This document shows, one piece after another, positions 46,300 to 59,201 of a stretch of DNA of 64,000 nt. A program made the position numbers and the translations under genes. Location of the stretch: the NCBI GenBank assembly GCA_026545765.1, contig CM048839.1:87682414-87746413 (forward strand), given 5' to 3'. Origin of the DNA: Plantago major. Its lineage: Eukaryota > Streptophyta > Magnoliopsida > Lamiales > Plantaginaceae. The notes beneath the pieces are model-generated. The model was given only the letters and a program-made list of their open reading frames with translations. It was not told the origin of the DNA and ran no database searches. The first letter of the stretch is position 1; the number at the start of each line of letters is the position of its first letter.

Positions 46300-46311
46300 T
46301 GGTATCAGAGC
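46300..46311 (+). other. SV4 primer-binding site, initiator tRNA-Met
   Basis: TGGTATCAGAGC, perfect, two bases after the LTR. Confidence 0.9.
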
Positions 46312-46409
46312 AGGAGGTTCACAAGCCTTCTGCGCTGAACCTAGATCCCAGATAAGTGCCCACTAACTGCTTTTCACTTGATTTGTTTGTTTAGTGTGTT
46401 TTCTGCAGG

Positions 46410-48927
46410 ATGTCTTTAAGTGACGCCCCAATTCTCAAGCTAGAAAATTATGAGAAATGGAAGAACAACATGATGTTCCACCTAGAAGCCATCAGTGACG
46501 AAATGATCAACGTGATAAAGAATGGCCCAATAGTCATTCAACAACTCAAGCAAGTCATAGAGGTTTCTAATGGTAGAGACAGAGAACAAAGCGATGGGTC
46601 TTCCGCAGACATCGTCGACCGGTGGTAGACACGCGGTCAAGTTATTTACGAACCAAAGCCCAGAGAGATCTAGACATCGGAACATGCCAAGAGAAATCGA
46701 CTGGATGGTCAGGCTCGTAATATCATCATACGTTCTACTCCATAGCACATACAGTGTAAACTGTGGGGTGCAAAAAACGGCGAAAGTGGCCTGGCAACTG
46801 ATTGAAGAAATCTGTGCCGGCACTGAGAAAACGAAGGAAAATAAGTTCGAAGTTTTGAATCTCAAATTCCAAAACTTTAAACAAGGTCCCACAGAGACTC
46901 TTGAAGACCTAGATTTCCGGTTCAAAACACTTATAAGTGACATGGCTGCACTTGGTGAAAGTAATAGATATACCCAGTCAGAAAAGATTAAGACTATTGT
47001 GAGAAGTCGAAATCATAACTGGGAGCACACAAAGTTTTTCTACTTTAACCAAGGAATGCCACATATCACTCCAGTGGAGCTTTTCTCTCACCTTGCCACT
47101 GTTGACTATGAGACAACTGAAAGAAAACAAACAACTGAAAAGTTGCAGTATGTTGCTCTAGGTGCTCAAGGAACTTCTGAAAAGAATAAAGGCAAGGAGG
47201 TGACTGAGGATGCTCTTGCTGTAAAGCAAATGGGAAAATATGTCAGTCGAGAAATTGAGAGAAGAAAAGCCAAAGAGAATCTGAAAAAGCATCTAGGCTC
47301 AAACTATCACCAGTACAAAAATATGCAAAGCTCGCTAAACAAGCCGGCTCAGAAAGCATCAAGTACCGAGGAAGTAGAAATCGGAAATGATATTTGTTTC
47401 TATTGACAGAAACCTGGTCATTTCAAGAAGGATTGTCCTGCCTTCAACAAACTTAAGACAGGTGACAAGAAAGATAGAAGATTATTTAAAAGAAGTCAAA
47501 GAGCTATGCTCACTGAAGAAAGGAAAAAGATCCAACTCCAACTGGATGCTCTAGACATTGAGTCTGATTATGAGGATGAAGACTCAGATGATTCCACACT
47601 GCCTTCTCCAGAAATGTGCAGTGTTTCTCATGAAATAATTGACTTTGGACAAAAGAAGAAAGAAGTATGTGGAATGGCTGAAGAGATCTTTCCAGATATC
47701 TCAAACATTGAACCTTGTCTAATGGCTGATGAGGTAACACATACTTCCTGTTATACTTATGAAAGTGATGAAGAAGGAATCAAAGATCTGGAAAATCTCA
47801 GAAGAGAACTTGATCTCTACAAAAGAGAATTTATAATGATCCGAGCTAGAGCCGAAATTCTTGAAGAAGAAAAGAATTTTCTTGTAAAGGAAAATTCATA
47901 AATACTCAAGATATCTGAGAAAAAGGATGCTGAAAATGTATTTCTCAAGGCACAGATATCTGAGACTGAAAAGTCACTTAAAGAAGCATTGGCCAATCTT
48001 CAAAAGAAATATGAAGATCTTCTTTCTGAGAATAAAGAGCTCAAAAAGAAAGAACTATCTTTTCAATCTTATGCCAAAGCTAGTTACACTCTTACTGAAG
48101 TACAATCTTATTTAAGAGATCCTTCAGAAAAGAGAGGACTTGGGCTGGACACACACACAGACAGTTCTATCACTCTGAATAAGAGTAATGAAAGACGAAC
48201 ATTTGTCAGTGCACAGCAAGGTGATTCCCAAACAACCTACAGTATCGGTCAGAAAGCTAAGGTTGTTGACAAAGGAAAGGCAGTTGCGACCAAACCTTTG
48301 TGGGAAAAACAAGTCCCAAGGAAAATTGGTGGGAATGTTTCTGAAAAGAAACACAACACTGAAAAGTGCAATCACCCGCAGTGCTATGTCTCTCATGAAG
48401 GAAAAATTGCAGGAGCTGACAAATTCTCCTATGTCACGTTTTCTGGAAAGAAAATAGATTACCCAGAGACTAGCAAAGCTGCTGAGAAAAGATCTCAGAT
48501 AGCACCAGGTGCTCGGAATGGTATTGGCTATTAAGCCATCGGGAAACAACTTGCTCGTGAGTACAAACAAGAGCAAGAACGATAGTTAAAAGCTAGAATT
48601 GCTCACAGCAATTATCAGAAGTGGAAGATGAATCAAGCCACTGAAAATCTGAATGCCAGGACTAGAAGAAATTTGGCCAGGAAAGTTAAGTTTGCTGAGA
48701 AGTAGACTCAGAAACCTGACATGTATCTGAAAGCACCAATTGGAGCACCAAGGAACACACCAAGGAAGAAAATAGTTCTTAATAACAATGATAATAATCA
48801 TTTAACTAGAATTCATTCTCATGTTCCTGTTAGACAAAAGAATGTTCCTAAGAAATTCATTCAAAAATGGATTCCTACTGGAAGATTCTTTGGTCCAGAT
48901 GGTTTCATTGTTGGTGTGAGAACCTAA
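46410..48927 (+). pseudogene. SV4 gag with coiled-coil extension
   Basis: Start MSLSDAPILKLENYEKWK at 46410. A shift at about 46600 leads to the frame with AWQLIEEICAGTEKTKEN, FKQGPTETLEDLDFRFKTLI and NWEHTKFFYFNQGMP. The zinc knuckle reads CFY-stop-QKPGHFKKDC: a TGA at 47404-47406 stands where SV1 has TGT (Cys), so the second Cys is lost. Then LRRELDLYKREFIMIRARAE (coiled coil), another TAA at 47899-47901, ELSFQSYAKASYTLTEVQSY and CNHPQCYV. Further stops occur at 48532 and after. It ends TAA at 48925-48927. Confidence 0.8.
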
Positions 48928-48951
48928 TCTCCTGTTTCCTGTTTTGTGTAG

Positions 48952-51254
48952 AACACTGTAAAGGCTAATCCAAAGTGGCATTTTGATAGTGGATGTGGGA
49001 AGCACATGATAGGAGACAAAACAAATCTGATTGACTACAGAAAGTGCAATGATGGACCAATTATCAGGTTTGCTGGAGGAGATGAAAATCCAACCATAGG
49101 ATTTGGCAATCTGAAGTTTGGAGCCCTTACAATCTCTGAAGTACTACATGTAAAGGGATTAAAATATAATCTCCTAAGCATGAGTCAACTAGTAGACAAA
49201 GTGTACACTGTCAAGATCAAGTCAAAACTATGCAAAGTGATTGACAATGAGTCAAAGCAGACAGTCTTGGTTGCAAGGCGTAAAGGAAATCTTTATGTTG
49301 CTGATTGGGCATCCGCCACAACTGAAGAATGTCTCATGGTGAGTCAATCTGGCCACACTGAAGAAAATTGGCTATGGCATAATAGAATGAGTCACTTGAA
49401 TTTCAAAACTCTAAACAAGCTAGCCAAGAAAGAGTTAGTGGTTGGTTTACACAAAATGGCATATAGAAAAAATTGTATATGCTCAGCTTGCCAAATGGGA
49501 AAACAATCCAAAACATCTTTCAAGTCTAAAACTAGACATTCCAGTGAAAGGCCACTGGAAATGTTACATATGGATCTTTTTGAATCCTCTGTAACTAGTT
49601 ATGCAGGAAAGAAGTATGTTCTGGTTGTTGTTGATGATTACTCAAGATTCACTTGGGTTGTCTTTCTCAAACACAAATTTGATGCAAGGGTTGAGATACC
49701 CAACTTGCTGAATAAGCTCGAAGTCATGAAAAATGACAAGGTATTCGTAATCAGAACAGACCATGGTATTGAGTTTGTGAACCAGTAAATAAAAGAGTTT
49801 TGTACCTGCAAAGGTATACAACTTCAACTATCTTCCGTAAGAACACCACAATAAAAATGGTGTTGCTGAAAGGAAGAATAGAAACCTAAAAGAAGCGGCA
49901 AGAGCAATTCTCGCTAACACTGAATAAGTGAAATGTATTGGGTTGAAGCTGTAAACACAGCCTGCTACACTCAAAATAGATGTTTGATTAACAAACACCA
50001 TGACAAAACTCCTTACGAGCTTTTCATTGGTAGACCCCCTAGTATCAAACATCTAAGGGTGTTTGGTTGCAGATGTTTTGTTCATAACAATGGAAAAGAA
50101 TACTTGAGAACATTTCAACCAAAGGCAGATGAAGGAGTATTTCTTGGTTATTCTCTGAATAGCATAGCCTATAGAATTTACAACAAAAGAACGCAAAAGA
50201 TTGAGGAATCTGTTCATATAGTATTCTATGAAGGAAACAAGAAAGTACTCTTGAATGATGATCTCTCAGATAGGTTCAAAGAACTGATGATTAAAGATTC
50301 TGAAAAAGGATCCTCAAAAGGAAAAAAATTCTATCATTCAAACAGATGATGAGTCTGACGATGAAAAGCAACCTATGCTTAGTAACAACCAGATGACTCT
50401 AAGACATGATGAAGAATTTCCTATGAGAATTCTAGAAATGGAACAGCTTACTGAGAACCTTCATCATGAAAAGGTATCTGAAAATGAGATTGCTGAAATG
50501 CAAGATATAGATATCTCTAACACTGAAAGAGTGTCAGATATCCATGGCATTTTCCATGTGTCAGATATCTCAGATACTGCACAAGTATCTCATCAAGATC
50601 ATATTGATTCACATTCAAATCAAAATGATAGTGATCCTACTAGTTCGAAACCCATTATGAAATGGATAAGAAATCATCCTGCAAAGGATGTGATTGGTCC
50701 CATAGACCAAGGAGTTAACTAGAAGAGCAATCGCTGAAAATGCAAATTGTCTCTATGGATGTTTCATCTCAAACATTGAACCAAAAACTATTGAAGAAGC
50801 ATTAAAGGATCAAGATTGGATCTCTGCAATGGAAGAAGAGTTAGATCAATTTGAGAGAAACAAAGTCTGGAAACTGGTTCCATTTGTTGGCGGAATATCT
50901 GTAATCGGAACCAAGTGAGTTTTCAGAAACAAAATGAATGAGTCTGGTGAAATAACCAGAAACAAAGCTAGGTTGGTTGCCAAGGGATTCACCCAGACTG
51001 AAGGACTAGATTTTGATGAATCTTATGCACCAGTTGCAAGATTGGATGCAATAAGACTCTTTCTAGCCTTTGCAACTCATAATGACTTTACAGTTTATCA
51101 GATGGATGTCAAGAGTGCATTTCTAAATGGTGAACTTGCTGAGGAATTCTATGTTGAACAACCACCAGGTTTTGAAGTTTCCTCAGAAAGTAGGATGGTC
51201 TATAAGCTTCAGAAAGCTCTGTATGGACTGAAACAAGCTCCAAGAGCATGTATG
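48952..51254 (+). pseudogene. SV4 pol, cut in RT by SV3
   Basis: Protease WHFDSGCGKHMIGDK, integrase with LWHNRMSHLNF, CSACQMGKQ, HMDLFESS and RTDHGIEFVN, then TAA at 49786-49788 where Tyr is expected. Broken again at about 49850 and 49924. RT starts [17 protein letters not shown] and is open to [11 protein letters not shown], where SV3 interrupts before the YVDD active site. Confidence 0.85.
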
Positions 51255-52729
51255 TGTTGGTCCAGATAACGGCAAAGTAAAAGACTAGAGGGGGGAGTGA
51301 ATAGTCTTTTAAAACTTTTGTCGATAAACACAGTTTCTCAGAAACCTGGGGGTTTCTGATACTTAAATTCAGAGCGCGGAAGACTTTAAGATAGGTAAGT
51401 ACAGAAACAATAAGTATGTGTGTGTGCTTTGCTGAAATGTAAATACAGAAAGGTAAATGACATAGCAAGTATAGTTGTATCTGGAGGTGGCGTAATCCTC
51501 CAACTAATCCACTTCGGTCTTTCTGAGACCTAGAATTCACTAGAACAGATAATTGAGTTCACCTTACAATAATTCTATTCTAAGATTCTTAAACAAATGG
51601 TTCCCAACCAATTGTCCCCCTTGAGTTATTCCCCATCTCCTAGAGCTAAGTACTTCCTCTACTTAGATAACCTTGGAGTTATTCCTAGATTTCCCAAATC
51701 AAGTACTTCCTCTACTCCGATAACCTTGGAGTTATTCCTTGATTTCCCAAATCAAGTACTTCTTCTACTCCACGCCTTGTTGGTGTTGGTTAAAAGGTTC
51801 GTCAGACAGGCTTCTCGTATAACTTTTCAGTTATGTTTTCAGAGAGCCTAATAGAACAAGACTACTTAATACACTTGTTCAGTGGATGGCAGTCTGCTCT
51901 TTACTGACCCAAGTAATTGATGTCCGTTCTGGAGAATGAGATTCAGAAAGGGTATCTGATAGTTCAACTCTTTCACGAGTAACAATCTCTTGTTAAGGTT
52001 CAGGAGAACTTAGAACTACTAGTGATTCTTCGAGCAACAGAAAGCTTTCAGAAAAGGGAAGTAGAGTGCTTGAGAGAATACTTTGCTTGAAGGTAAGTTT
52101 GCAAGATAGAGCGTTCTAAGGTATGTTTTTCAAGCATCTAAGTGTGTGATATATATATATAGATAAATTTGAGAGGCGTTTGAATTATATCCGTTGTGCT
52201 CTTCATCAAATTATATCCGTTTATATCTTGAACTATGTACTCAGAAGTCATATCTCATTTTTCAGAGGATCGCTTGCGACATTTACGCGATGCATTTAAT
52301 GCATATAATCTTTTCATTGTCCTTTAGTCTCAACGGATACATGAGCCTTTCTGATGGCTTGCATGCTCCATACTCATGATGTCATATGTCCAGAATCATA
52401 TTTCAAAAGTAAGTTAATACACTTAAGAAAGGATTAAGGACATAGTCTTTCTGAGTTAGACTAAACCTTTGTGTCTTCATAAACCTTGTGCAATCTTCAG
52501 TCTTCTAATCTTCAGAAAAGCTCCGTTGCTAGGATTGATCTTCATGGTCTTCTGGAAATAAAAATTACACTCAGAGACCTATAATCCTAATACAATATTT
52601 ACTAGACTAATCATACTCAGTGATTTCCTCTTTTACAATGTTCAAGTGAACCAAGAGTTCTTAATCACCTTTCTGGCTAAGATAAGAACATGTGATGAGT
52701 GATCAAAATACTAACAGATATTCCTAACA
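51255..52729 (-). repeat. SV3 3' LTR
   Basis: 1475 bp, TGTTGG...CTAACA on the plus strand, like the SV1 LTR but with an added roughly 58-bp tandem unit at 51651-51770 and a short, interrupted G run (51290-51297). Confidence 0.9.
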
Positions 52730-52744
52730 AATTTCCCCCTTTTG
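52730..52744 (-). other. SV3 polypurine tract
   Basis: Minus strand AAAAGGGGGAAATT next to the LTR. Confidence 0.9.
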
Positions 52745-53161
52745 ATCAGTCATCCATGACTATCTTTTAAGTCCTATTACAAAATTGTAATCCTGGAAGA
52801 GAAAACAATCCACCTCTTAATCATTTCAAATGATATTCAATTTTAGTTTAATTAAGTGCAGAAAGTAAACATCAACCAAATCACAAGAAGTGATCTTTGC
52901 TGATAAGTTGTCATCTATTAAAAAGTATCTGAGAGTATGATCTCCAGATAGGTATAGTTTACAGAATAAGATGCAACTTTTACAGATAGAGAAATTCAGA
53001 AACAATCAGCAAGATTACAAAAAGGTAACAAAACATACTAAGTAAAATACAACAAAGGAGTTTCCAAGCTCCAAGAGAGTGTTCTAATGTTACTAGTCTT
53101 CAAGTCTTCAGAAATGCAACTTGGGTTCAGATACCTCAAGTTCTTCAGCACCCTTTCTGGA
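52745..53161 (-). other. SV3 noncoding stretch between ORF3 and polypurine tract
   Basis: About 0.4 kb, close to 16526-16941 of SV1. No gene. Confidence 0.6.
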
Positions 53162-56100
53162 TCAGTTGGCATGATCATCCACTTTCCTGCATTCTTGGAC
53201 ATAGTCGTAAAGAATCCTTGAGAGAGCTCATCTTTTGGATAAGTCACAAATTTCATGGTAACTCTTGCCAAGCATATGATTCTTCCATGAAAATGTTTGA
53301 CCGGAAGTACTTTCCCAGGACCGGGCATGGTGTACTTGCGGTGAGATAGGTTGAAATACTTGTATATTTCTTCCGGATAGTGTATATCATCTAGGTATTC
53401 ATCGATGTCATATAGAATGACTCATAGGTTGAAACACCTAGTTTGTTCTTCTAGTAGCTACCATCCAGTTTTCTTACTTTGTGTACATCATCGGGCTTTG
53501 GGTAAGGCGTGAAAAGAAAGATTCATCTTTCTGGCTTCATTCCTCTTTTCTACTTCAAAGTTTAGCCAGGCATGAAGGTGCTCAGGTTTTAGCAATTCTG
53601 GCTTACCTTCTCTCCATTTCAGTATCTGGTTGAGGATGGGAGTTGGAAACTTATCATTGACAAGTAGATGTTGTAGTTCCAGAATCCAATATCCTCTCTT
53701 GTTCAGAATGCACCTATATGAAGACTCTTCATTACTGGTCTTCACATACTCAATGTGGGCATCAGTTGGCCTTTCTTGATGTGTTTCATTGTTTATTCTG
53801 CCAAACTGGAAATCCCTTCTTGCTTTTCTGTTTGGTGGCCTTCTGTCAGGAGATCCACTAACCCTTTCTTCCTGCCTTAGGGCTGTGCTGGTGGATTTTC
53901 CTTGTATAGACTTGGTGTTGCCAGAAGGAGTTTTGGCTGCTAAGGGCTTTGCTGCCAGAGGAGGTTGTGAAGTAGTTGCTTGTCTCCTTTTCTTGTGAAG
54001 TGGATGTTCATCAGAATCATCCTCATCATCATTGAAGTCCAAAATTGGAGACTTGCAGCTTTCTTGGCCTCTCACTTCTCCTTCTTCTTGGTCTTCTCCT
54101 TCTTCAGGATTATTCTGGTTGTTCCCATCTGAGATCCTAAGGGACTTGGTTCCCCTAGTAACCATACTTCTCAGCCTTTTGGCTGGTTGATCTGGAATAA
54201 CTTCTTCAACAGGGGCATCTCCAGTGTCCTTGACGACTAGTTGACTTGAGGAGGGAGGCATTGATTGTTTTCTCTTTCTTCCTCTACCTTTCTGAGGCAT
54301 CTCTTCTTCACCCTTAGTCATGAATGACTGACTCATGATAGCATAAGCTTCAGAGAGAGTTTCAAAGTTTTTCTGGAGATTGTTGTGCACCCTGACTAAT
54401 TCTTGAAGTTCTTTATTCAGCTCATTGTTCTGCCTAACCAGTTCCTGCTCCTTTCTGTTGAGCTCTTCAAGCGGCTGTAGGATGGCGTTGGCTTGCAGAA
54501 CAGCATGGCTGGCTTCATTCAATGCTGTATTGGCATTGTTACAATCCTCATCATCCCTAACCAACCCTAGGTCTTTCTAAGAGAGAGCTATGTTGGTTGC
54601 TCTGTTGAGTAAAGCAGCAGCCAATGGCTTCATCACTTCTGGGACGGATTTTAGCACTTCTGTGTCTTGGGCAACTAGTGTCTTTCTGAGTTCTAAAAAG
54701 ACATTGTTCCTTGCACGGTGCTCTTCACTTCTTGAACTACTTGGTGCAGAGAATATATGAGGAGCAAGTAGGGCTCTCTTGTGCTGAGTGATGAGTCTCT
54801 CATCTTCTGCTTCAGTAATCAAGTTGTGGGTTTTAGTGTCACTGTCATAATCCTCTTCTTGGATTGTTTGCAGATTGACAATCTTCTTCTGCTTTCCATC
54901 AAGTGTGCTGGCCTGAGAAGATGTAGAAGGTCTTTACGATGCGATTTGACATCATGCTCTTCATCATCATTGTCATCCATGGCATCTATCTCGGAATTTG
55001 TGACAACAATGGCATTTTTCAAATTTCTTTGCTCATCTAGGAGTGCCAATTCCTTGGCATTAGCTTCTTCGAGCTTCTTGATTTTGGCTTCCTTTTTCAT
55101 CAACAAGAGCTTGAGTCTCAATGTTGATTCTCTTCTCTTCTTCCAATACCTTTCTGAGTTGTTCAATTCTAAACTCAGCGGCTGAAATTTCTTCTATGGC
55201 ATCATTGTGCTCAGCCTGTTGGGTATCTTGATGAGACTTGGGAGGAGATGATGATGGGGCTTTCTGAGTATTGGAAGGATTAGCCTTATCTCCACTTCCT
55301 TTGTTAGCTTTCTGAATCCCGCCTTGTCCAGGTTGGGGATCATCATTCTGATCATCATCATCATCATCCTCTTTCTTTGCTTCTTGGTTTGGATGCTCAG
55401 AGGGAGGTGCTTGATAATCATTTTCATCCATCTCTTCCTCATCTTCAGAAACCAGGTTGATCACATCAGGAAGTGTGATCATCTTCCCGTTTACTTCCTC
55501 TTGCTCAGTTGGGTAGGTTGTGAGCTTGCTGGGCAAGGCAGGATGGGTAACCATCTGCTCTTGGGTTTGAGCATCCGCAGACTTGAAATCTGCCAAAAGC
55601 CTTTGTGCTACTTCATGAATGAAGTCTTCATGCATCAGAGTGGCAAATGTGTAGGACTCTATTGGGAACAATGCATGGATATAATCTTCCAGATTTAAGG
55701 CGATTGCTCTCTTCTCTGGGACGTCGATTACTCTGGCTAATTCAGAAAGGTCACCTTTACGAGTTTACCTCCATCTGAAGCACTTGAGATGTTTCTTTAA
55801 AGTGCGCTTCTGGAAGGCCTTGAGTAAATCAACTGGCACTAGACTTTGAGCCTGAAAGAAAGTGTTCAAGTTAGTTTTGTTCAAACCACTTGTGTTAGTA
55901 TCTGTGTGCAAAAGTAAGCTTTCTGAGCATACTTGTGTAGAAACACTAGGCTCATCAGCTTGGACTTCTGCTTTCTTGGGCACAGAGGCCTCAGATACTT
56001 TGGTGTGAGGAGAAGTCTGATCCTCAGCATCCTTTCTTTCTGCTTGAACTTCCAAGTGAGGAAGCTCAGTAGCATGTTCCTCAGAAACCTTTGGGGTCTC

Positions 56101-58264
56101 TGGAACCTCTTCTGCATATACTACTTGTTCAGCAGTTTCAGTTTCCTTTGGAGGAGATAACACAACTGTTTCTCCATCCAATTGTTCTTCTGAATGAGCC
56201 TGTAAGAACAAACATAAAAGATTGAGTAGTGGTATTTCCAGAGTATTCTTGAAGGAGATTATTACTGATTACTTACCTTCTCTACAGAAGGCTCAGTAAA
56301 TGTTTCCTCAGAGAGCTTTTTCAGCCTCTGGAATCTCTTGGTGTTGGGGTGTTGGTTCCACCACTACTTCCTCAGTTGGAGCCTAATAAGAGACATTAAC
56401 AAGATTAGAACACAAGATTTAAGAGCATTTTTAACTTAGTTATTTCTTGTTCAGAAATAGTTGTACTACCTGAGGGACAAGCTCTTCTTGTTGTTCTGAG
56501 GTTGGAGGAACCTCTTCTTGATTCAAGGGGGTGGATAAATTTTCTTCCCCCTGAAAGTGTGTCTCCAAGTTAGCCTGTAACAAATGAAGCTTATGAGTAA
56601 CAAGTTAACATTTTAATGTTGACAAGTTAGATACAAACTACTTTTGCTACCTGAATAGAGTCAGGCTGATCATTGATCTCTTGGACTTATGGTGATTCCA
56701 CAGTCTCTCTGTGCTCATTGTTGTTGTCCTCTAGAGTATCATTCTGAGTCTCCATCTCAGTTTGATCCCTTTCTAAGAGTTGAGCTCTCTCAGAAGGTTG
56801 AGGAACCTGTTCAAGAACAGGGTTTTCTTCAGCAACATTAAGTGCTGGTATTGTGAATGTGGAAGCGATGGCGATATCTTCCATCATTCTATCTTCTTCT
56901 CCTAGGCCTTCTTCTTCTTGCTGGGTAGAAGTGCTCTTTTGACCTTGAGGAGTTGAGCTAGATGCTCCTCCATATGTTTCTATCTTGGACCTTTTTAGTG
57001 CCTCTTGGAGTTGTTCATCCTCTTCAGAGTCACTGTCCAGATTGGGAGCTGACCCATCTATAATGTTGCGGTCATCCCTTGACAGTTCTGGAGCTGTCTG
57101 TCTCAGAATCCTTGGTGCTTTCTGGAACTGCCTTTCTGGGCGAACAACATCTTCTGAGACCTTGTCTCCAGAAGGTTGTGCCTCTATTTCCTTTTGTTGG
57201 GGCTTAGGTACTCTTTTGTGTTGAGTCCTTTTTCTCTTGGCAGTTTGAGGTTGAGCTGAAGTTGGCTCAGAAACCTCATCACCTTGCTGGGTAGTTTCTT
57301 CTTCTTCTGCCTTTCTGAGTCCTTTCTCAGCAGCAAGTCTCTCCTTTTCTTCAAAGGCGTGTCTGAAAAGGGAGTTGGTGACTGGGATTTCCTGCCTCTC
57401 TCTGAGAGTGATTCCCAATCTTTCCAGAATGTGGCAAATTCTGAGACCAAAATGCATATTTTCCTTTGGCTCAACAAGGCCATTGATGATCTTGGGCTCA
57501 AACTCTTCAATATGCCCAAGGAATTTGTTGAAGGCGTTCTTCCCCCAGTTAAAGCAGGTTTCCTGCCCTTCATGCTTCTTGTTCCGAAGATGCATCATCA
57601 TCCATCTCTCCATGCTTATCTAGTCTACTCCTCCTTTGTTGCCATCAAAGCAACGGACCAGAATAAGAGCTAAGGTACTCCAGTGTTTCTGGAGATGACT
57701 AGTTCTGATTGCTTTCAGAATGAAGTCACCTGGGCAGCCTTTTGCATTCTCTAATTGAATTGCTTCAAATAGCTCTTTAACACCTTGGATCATGGGAGCA
57801 TCCCTGATGTTGATGTCTTCAATTGTTCCTTGATTTTTCAATCGGAACATTTTGCAGAAAGTCTTGCAGTCTAGGACGATTTCTTGTCCTTGAACTTCAG
57901 TCTGAAAGTACTTCTCTTCTTCATCATTCACAATTTTTGTGAAGATTTTAGAGTTGTTATAAAACTCCAGCACATCCAGTGTGGATAGTCCACTGGGTGC
58001 AGCAGACAGAAACTTGTAGATATGGGAACTTTTCAGCATCCCCAATATCAGTTTCCTTTCTAGTTTTGAAGGTATGACTGCTGGTACATACTTCTTCACT
58101 AGAAAAGCTCCCCAATTCATTTTGTGACTTGGATTCCAGTCAGATGGGGTGAACTTTCCCAGAAGGCGTTTATTCAACACCTTAAGTTCTTTTCCTCCTT
58201 GCTTTTCAGCAGGAGCGGATGATGAGGCCTTAGGGTTCTTGGTGGTCATCTTCTTGGGTGCCAT
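53162..58264 (-). pseudogene. SV3 ORF3: third gene of unknown function, one intron fewer
   Basis: Start MAPKKMTTKNPKAS at 58264, stop at 53162. The first exon is open except for a TAG at 57620-57622, where SV1 has CAG. It has NWGAFLVKKYVPAVI, STLDVLEFYNNSKIFTKI and CFNWGKNAFNKFLGHIEEFE. Exons with EEEDRMMEDIAIAS, VSEASVPKKAEVQADEPS, KHLKCFRW and MFPIESYTFATLMHEDF follow, then acidic runs, coiled coils and QKGRGRKRKQS. The C-terminal part is open to about 53488 (YRCILNKRGYWILELQHLL) and then garbled (53200-53500) in a CG-rich cluster. Four introns are present; the fifth seen in SV1 and SV2 is cleanly absent at 56049/56050. Confidence 0.75.
55852..56650 (-). other. SV3 ORF3 intron cluster (four introns)
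   Basis: In reading order: A 56650-56575, B 56469-56383, C 56276-56200, E 55932-55852, 76-87 bp, all GT...AG on the minus strand. Where intron D lies in SV1 (19832-19912) and SV2 (34498-34578), SV3 has CACTTGGAAGTTCAAGC uninterrupted at 56049/56050. Confidence 0.8.
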
Positions 58265-59201
58265 CTCTTATATAGAGTTTTGAGTGAGTGTTTTGCAAGA
58301 TTAATCGGGATTATTCTATCTTTTCAGAAGACTAAAAACAAGAAGTTACGTTTGCAGAAGGGGTTTTGCAGAAATCTTGAGAGATTTTGCAATTTTGATG
58401 CAAGTATGGAATTTCGGAATTGGTAAAAGTGTTTGTCTTTTGCCCAAATCCTATATATATAGTAGACAAAATGTACATAGATACAACATACATACAACTG
58501 AATATGAATGCGTGTCTTTGCATCTGCATAGGCGTGGTACATCCTTTATACTTCATTAAATGCATAGTGGGCCATGTCTGCATTTCTCAACAGACATTAC
58601 TTGCTTTGTTTTAATCTCAATCGTTGAGATCAAACGTTTATTCATCAAGGGCTTATATTGAGTATCTTGCAATGATGTCAATCAACAAATGGTATTGTGC
58701 CGACTTGATGGATTTTTAACAAGTTACATTCATTATGTCACTTAATAAAGAGTAAGAACACTTTATCATTTGAACTTATCATTCTGAGTGTCAAGTCCTT
58801 ATCTTTATATTGTTTATCATAAAAATGGCAAAAATACAAGACATTGGACATGTTTGACTTTCAGAACTTACACTTTTCAGGCTTTGTGTATCTTTTCTCT
58901 TGATGACTAAATAGCTTTCTGAATTCAAATAGCTTTCTGAATTCAAGTGTCAGAAGCTTCAGTTGTTTGAATGTATTTGACCCACTCTCAGTAAGTAAGT
59001 TCTAATCCTATTTACATATTGAGTGTGTACCCACCTTTGCCTTTCTAGATATCCGTTCCAGAAATGTTTTGCCTTTCTGAGTGTTTCTACTCAGAAACCT
59101 TTGCAACACTTCTTATCAACTTGGCTTTCTGAGAACCTGTTCACAGAGGCCTACTTCTTTTCTACCTCACTTACTCAGAGTTTAGAGATTCAGGACATTT
59201 T
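58265..59201 (-). other. SV3 spacer between pol and ORF3
   Basis: About 0.94 kb, close to SV1 22103-23034. No gene; holds the TATA box and a short local duplication of ATAGCTTTCTGAATTCAA (about 58911-58944). Confidence 0.6.
58452..58461 (-). promoter_or_regulatory. SV3 internal TATA box before ORF3
   Basis: TATATATATA about 188 bp before the ORF3 ATG, same flank as SV1 and SV2. Confidence 0.5.

Larger units (their letters stand above)
44639..51254 (+). mobile_element. SV4: Sirevirus-like element, plus strand, 5' part
   Basis: LTR, primer site, gag and most of pol on the plus strand, cut in the RT gene by SV3 at 51254. It is inserted in the SV2 5' LTR in the opposite direction. Closest to SV2 in gag and pol. 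Its 3' half, and any ORF3, would lie outside the window. Confidence 0.85.

Noticed and set aside
53162..58264. Labelling ORF3 as a retroviral-type envelope gene
   Set aside because: No signal peptide, fusion-like or transmembrane segment is visible; only the position matches Sirevirus env-like ORFs.
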